A stretch of 64,000 bases of DNA from Bin87 sp965204905. GTDB taxonomy: Bacteria > Chloroflexota > Dehalococcoidia > Lucifugimonadales > UBA3495. Below are positions 61,798 to 64,000 of the stretch, one piece after another. Under the pieces are notes generated by a model. It did no database searches, was not told the DNA's origin, and worked only from the letters and a program-made list of their open reading frames with translations. The stretch is from positions 372,001 through 436,000 of the forward strand of contig OZ242042.1 of assembly GCA_965204905.1 (NCBI GenBank), read 5' to 3'. The translations under genes were made by a program, and so were the position numbers. How positions within the stretch are numbered: position 1 is the stretch's first letter; the number at the start of each line of letters is the position of its first letter.

Positions 61798-62205
61798 TTA
61801 TGCGATGATGTAGGGACACAGTTTTTCCAGCAGCGCCCGGGACGGGTTGGCGCTGGAGTATCCCCCGTAGGTCTGCCAAGATGACGTGTTTAACCAGTTG
61901 GTGGTCTGTCCAACCACCTCAACGAGATGGTCGTGAGGGACCAGGTACCAGTCACCCCGGCAAGGGAAGCTGATCCACAGGTCCTGCCCTTCATATTTGC
62001 GGTTGATGGTGAGGCGGCCTTTCAGCTGAACTCTGAGTGTGGTGTTGCCATTGAAGTGGTAGGCAAGGAAATCGGCGCCTTGCCAGTCGTCGGTGAGTTT
62101 GATGCAGTTGAAACCGTAGTCGGCCAGCCGGGCGGCCACCTTCTGGAAGTTGTAGATTTCCTTCTGCCGACCTTTGAGGGCGGCTGGGTCGATACGCTCA
62201 AACAT
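61798..62205 (-). CDS. PD-(D/E)XK (QxK) nuclease of the three-gene cassette
   Basis: A 135-aa protein from ATG 62205 with AGGAGG five bases upstream. After an N-terminal helix (KEIYNFQKVAARLADYG), WQGADFLAYHFNG holds the Asp and TTLRVQLKGRLTI the Q-x-K, the order of a small PD-(D/E)XK nuclease; WISF and WYLVPHDHLVEVVG complete the fold. Relatives of this type include restriction and Holliday-junction nucleases. It is the third gene of a cassette with a helical protein 25 bp upstream and an EVE-like reader. A catalytically altered paralogue lies at 8377. Confidence 0.72.
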   Translation of the reverse strand: MFERIDPAALKGRQKEIYNFQKVAARLADYGFNCIKLTDDWQGADFLAYHFNGNTTLRVQLKGRLTINRKYEGQDLWISFPCRGDWYLVPHDHLVEVVGQTTNWLNTSSWQTYGGYSSANPSRALLEKLCPYIIA

Positions 62206-62230
62206 GGTCGCCTCCTAATGGTTTGGCCAT

Positions 62231-62473
62231 CTATCGCAATTGAACGTAGCGGGCCAATTGCCTGCCGACTCCGATTTCGGAGTTATAGCTTTTCTTGGTA
62301 GGGTCGCGCCGTATCCCCGATTGGACAATGACATTCTCAATCGGCGTTCGGTCTGGGCCCAAGTACTCAGCGTACTTGATTCCAAAAAGCACGAGAGAGG
62401 CGTTACCTTCCCTTTTGCGAATGCCTTCCCTGTGCATATTGGCTAGTTCTGCGGCCAGTTCTTCAATGCTCAT
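62231..62473 (-). CDS. 80-aa helical linker protein of the cassette
   Basis: ATG 62473 with AGGAGAG eight bases upstream gives MSIEELAAELANMHREGIRK, then VLFGIKYAEYLGPDRTPIEN and SYNSEIGVGRQLARYVQLR. It is helical throughout, with the pattern L-F-G-I-K-Y-A that recurs in small proteins next to restriction-type genes. It starts 13 bp after the reader stop and ends 25 bp before the nuclease. It probably joins or regulates the two. An upstream in-frame extension to 62617 lacks protein character. Confidence 0.65.
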   Translation of the reverse strand: MSIEELAAELANMHREGIRKREGNASLVLFGIKYAEYLGPDRTPIENVIVQSGIRRDPTKKSYNSEIGVGRQLARYVQLR

Positions 62474-62486
62474 CAACTGCTCTCTC

Positions 62487-63053
62487 CTAAGGGCGGTGCC
62501 TCTGCAGGACATCCCGAACGTGGGCATCGGCTTCCGCATACCGCGGCCGGCCATTGGCGTCAGAGTACCGTGGGCGATAGACGGTGCCCGGCGCGTCCAG
62601 GCGCAAATCCGGATCAAAGGCGGTCATGGGAATGTCCGTTGCCATCCAGTTCACGCGGCGGACCTGGAACAGGATCGCATTGCGGTCGCGCCAGCCGTTG
62701 TGGTCTGGAAAAGAATCCTGATAGACGCCGGCTTCCAGAAACTCGCCAACGCGCACCCGCTGCGCGCCATTCTCCCAAACGTGGTAGATGGCAATGTCGC
62801 CCGGCTGGATGCGTTTGTAAAAGTCCCATACTTGCCTGGCTGCATTGCGCACCCTGCCGGGTCCGGCAAGCCGATAGCCGTACACATCCGGGGCGTTGCG
62901 GAGCAGATGGATCTCCAACGTCAGGCGGTCGGGGAAACGGTCAATGCCGCCCTCGTCAAGTCCGAAGTCGATGACGGCCACCCCGTTGGCCAAAGCGAGA
63001 TCATCCCATGCGCCATACTGCGGCGAATCCTGTCTCACAACCCATACTGCCAT
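62487..63053 (-). CDS. PUA/EVE-like reader protein of the three-gene cassette
   Basis: A 188-aa protein from ATG 63053 with AGAGAGG seven bases upstream. AVWVVRQDSPQYGAWDDLAL is the W-V-V-R start, then GVAVIDFGLDEGGIDRFPDR; the middle part has FYKRIQPGDIAIYHVWENGA and RVRVGEFLEAGVY; the late strand is VRRVNWMATDIPM. This is the order of the N-terminal domain of Mrr-like and other modification-dependent enzymes, where a PUA/EVE-like fold binds modified cytosine. It is longer than the 59477 paralogue, with a 40-residue C-terminal extension. It starts the cassette of reader, helical protein and nuclease. Confidence 0.7.
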   Translation of the reverse strand: MAVWVVRQDSPQYGAWDDLALANGVAVIDFGLDEGGIDRFPDRLTLEIHLLRNAPDVYGYRLAGPGRVRNAARQVWDFYKRIQPGDIAIYHVWENGAQRVRVGEFLEAGVYQDSFPDHNGWRDRNAILFQVRRVNWMATDIPMTAFDPDLRLDAPGTVYRPRYSDANGRPRYAEADAHVRDVLQRHRP

Positions 63054-63087
63054 TTGCGCACCTCTCTCCGTTTGCCTTCACGCGTAA

Positions 63088-63486
63088 TCAGAACGACCAA
63101 CTCAGGCTGATCGTGAATGCCCAGACCACCGCGGTGAACCACGCCGGAATGACGAACAGCCCCAGGAGAAGGAGCATCGCCCGAGTGTAGCGTCGGAAGT
63201 CATGGCTGTCGCCTCGGCGCGGTCTGGCCAGGTAAAGGACAGTCCCGACCACCCCGCCGGATAGCAGGGCGGTGAACAAGAACTGAGTAGCCCAAGGGAT
63301 TTCGAGACCCCAGACCGTGAGGTTGCGGCTTCTGGTAGAGCATTGGGACTGGTGCTCAGGTACTCCGGCTACCGGTTCGCATTCAGCGGTCCGGTAGCCC
63401 CGGTTGGCCGCGTAAAATGCCAACATCCCGGCCCACGTCAGCAGCAGGACGTTGAGGGTGATCAGAGAGACAGCTACGGCTCGCAT
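63088..63486 (-). CDS. three-helix membrane protein
   Basis: A 132-aa protein with membrane helices at about residues 7-27, 64-86 and 108-130, and an external cysteine pair (CEPVAGVPEHQSQC). It starts with ATG 63486 and ends 34 bp before the reader gene, so it may be the first gene of the same transcript. No family was recognised. No strong ribosome site was seen. Confidence 0.6.
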   Translation of the reverse strand: MRAVAVSLITLNVLLLTWAGMLAFYAANRGYRTAECEPVAGVPEHQSQCSTRSRNLTVWGLEIPWATQFLFTALLSGGVVGTVLYLARPRRGDSHDFRRYTRAMLLLLGLFVIPAWFTAVVWAFTISLSWSF

Positions 63487-63804
63487 TGGGCGTGAATCTC
63501 GTTCGCGGTGCTCTTACCTTTCCTGTAATTCCAAAGCGCCATGCCCGACCGCCATCCTACCCACCGACGTGGCCCGCCCATGACCAACCCCGGGGTTGAT
63601 CTGAGGGTAAAGGGCGCAACCTCGCCGGCAGACTCAGAAGGGGTGAATCCCAAGGACGTTTCATGTCGAAATCCAACCCCCCATAATCGTCGTTGCAGTT
63701 GGCCCGCGCCGGACGGCGTCCCGTAGGGGCACCGTCCGCCTCCGTCACCGTGAGGCAGGCGGTGATGCCCGCGTCGGCAGCACGGCCGGCGTCCCCGATG
63801 CGTA
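63487..63804. other. 318-bp interval, nothing supported
   Basis: Only low-complexity frames. It separates the partial gene at the window end from the membrane gene and should hold the promoter of the 63486-61798 genes. Confidence 0.4.
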
Positions 63805-64000
63805 CTACTCCCCGGCCGGCACCCTCAGCTGGCCGGTGGGATGCCCAACGCACCACGTACCCTCCGCTTTGCCTTGCTTGTGCTTGGCTTCAAGCTGCTC
63901 CTCCGTGAGCTTACAGACGCGAATGTCGTAGGCTGTGTCCAGCCGGACGACGTACCCCCGCCCATCCCCCTGGGTGAAGTAGTCGGCATCCGGATCCCAC
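63805..64000 (-). CDS. 3' end of a hypothetical gene, cut by the window edge
   Basis: The last 64 codons: WDPDADYFTQGDGRGYVVRL, then DTAYDIRVCKLTEEQLEAKH and EGTWCVGHPTGQLRVPAGE before TAG at 63805. The reading is smooth and protein-like, with two cysteines and a charged helix, but no family was recognised from this tail alone. The start lies beyond 64000. Confidence 0.5.
   Translation of the reverse strand, partial: WDPDADYFTQGDGRGYVVRLDTAYDIRVCKLTEEQLEAKHKQGKAEGTWCVGHPTGQLRVPAGE

Overview
The window looks like an accessory region (genomic island) of a bacterial chromosome with moderately high G+C. No rRNA, tRNA or housekeeping marker is present, so the organism cannot be fixed from the sequence. 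Cleaved-lipoprotein signals, FN3/beta-sandwich surface proteins, a lipoprotein serpin, TolB-like propellers and an NDH/LND-type membrane family, with no outer-membrane proteins, would fit Chloroflexota (Dehalococcoidia/SAR202 or Caldilineae type); this is inference only. Most genes lie on the minus strand, in short operons joined by ATGA or GTGA overlaps.

Left part (1-16 kb): a DUF2971-like gene cut by the window edge, a coiled-coil protein, a Cas4/RecB-like nuclease, IS21 (IstB) remnants, a frameshifted DDE transposase, a lipoprotein with three 120-bp tandem repeats inside a 132-bp direct duplication, a small degenerate PD-(D/E)XK protein, an intact IS1182-type element, a VanZ-like protein, two membrane proteins and several decayed paralogues.

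Defence core (16.3-28.1 kb): a tightly coupled minus-strand operon runs m5C methyltransferase, HhH-GPD glycosylase, a 682-aa protein, a 326-aa protein, a helicase of about 1,909 aa with DUF1998-like C-terminus, and a Cas4-like Fe-S nuclease. Gene order and sizes match Druantia type II (druM-druF-druG-druE). The glycosylase has the catalytic Tyr/Asp pair of Mig-type G:T mismatch enzymes, which would repair deaminated m5C made by the neighbouring methylase; the nuclease carries an in-frame TGA before its cysteine cluster.

Middle (28-41 kb): a truncated helicase IV-like gene, an ImmA-like/PIN pair, a nucleotidyltransferase-fold/small-protein pair, a degenerate two-repeat type I-E CRISPR remnant, a frameshifted lipoprotein, a SurA-N-like protein, and a restriction-modification locus (SEC-C/QxK nuclease, N6-adenine methylase, and a BsuBI/PstI-type endonuclease broken beside an IS110 element).

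Right (41-64 kb): two TolB-like lipoproteins, a protein with five zinc ribbons, a zinc-ribbon/TPR/PIN operon behind a perfect 18-bp palindrome, a large FN3 surface protein, an HNH protein, an MFS transporter, a decayed ABC binding protein, a serpin lipoprotein, and an unnamed three-gene cassette (PUA/EVE-like reader, 80-aa helical protein, PD-(D/E)XK nuclease) that resembles a split modification-dependent restriction system. A family of imperfect inverted-repeat elements is scattered over the window, often directly 5' of minus-strand genes.
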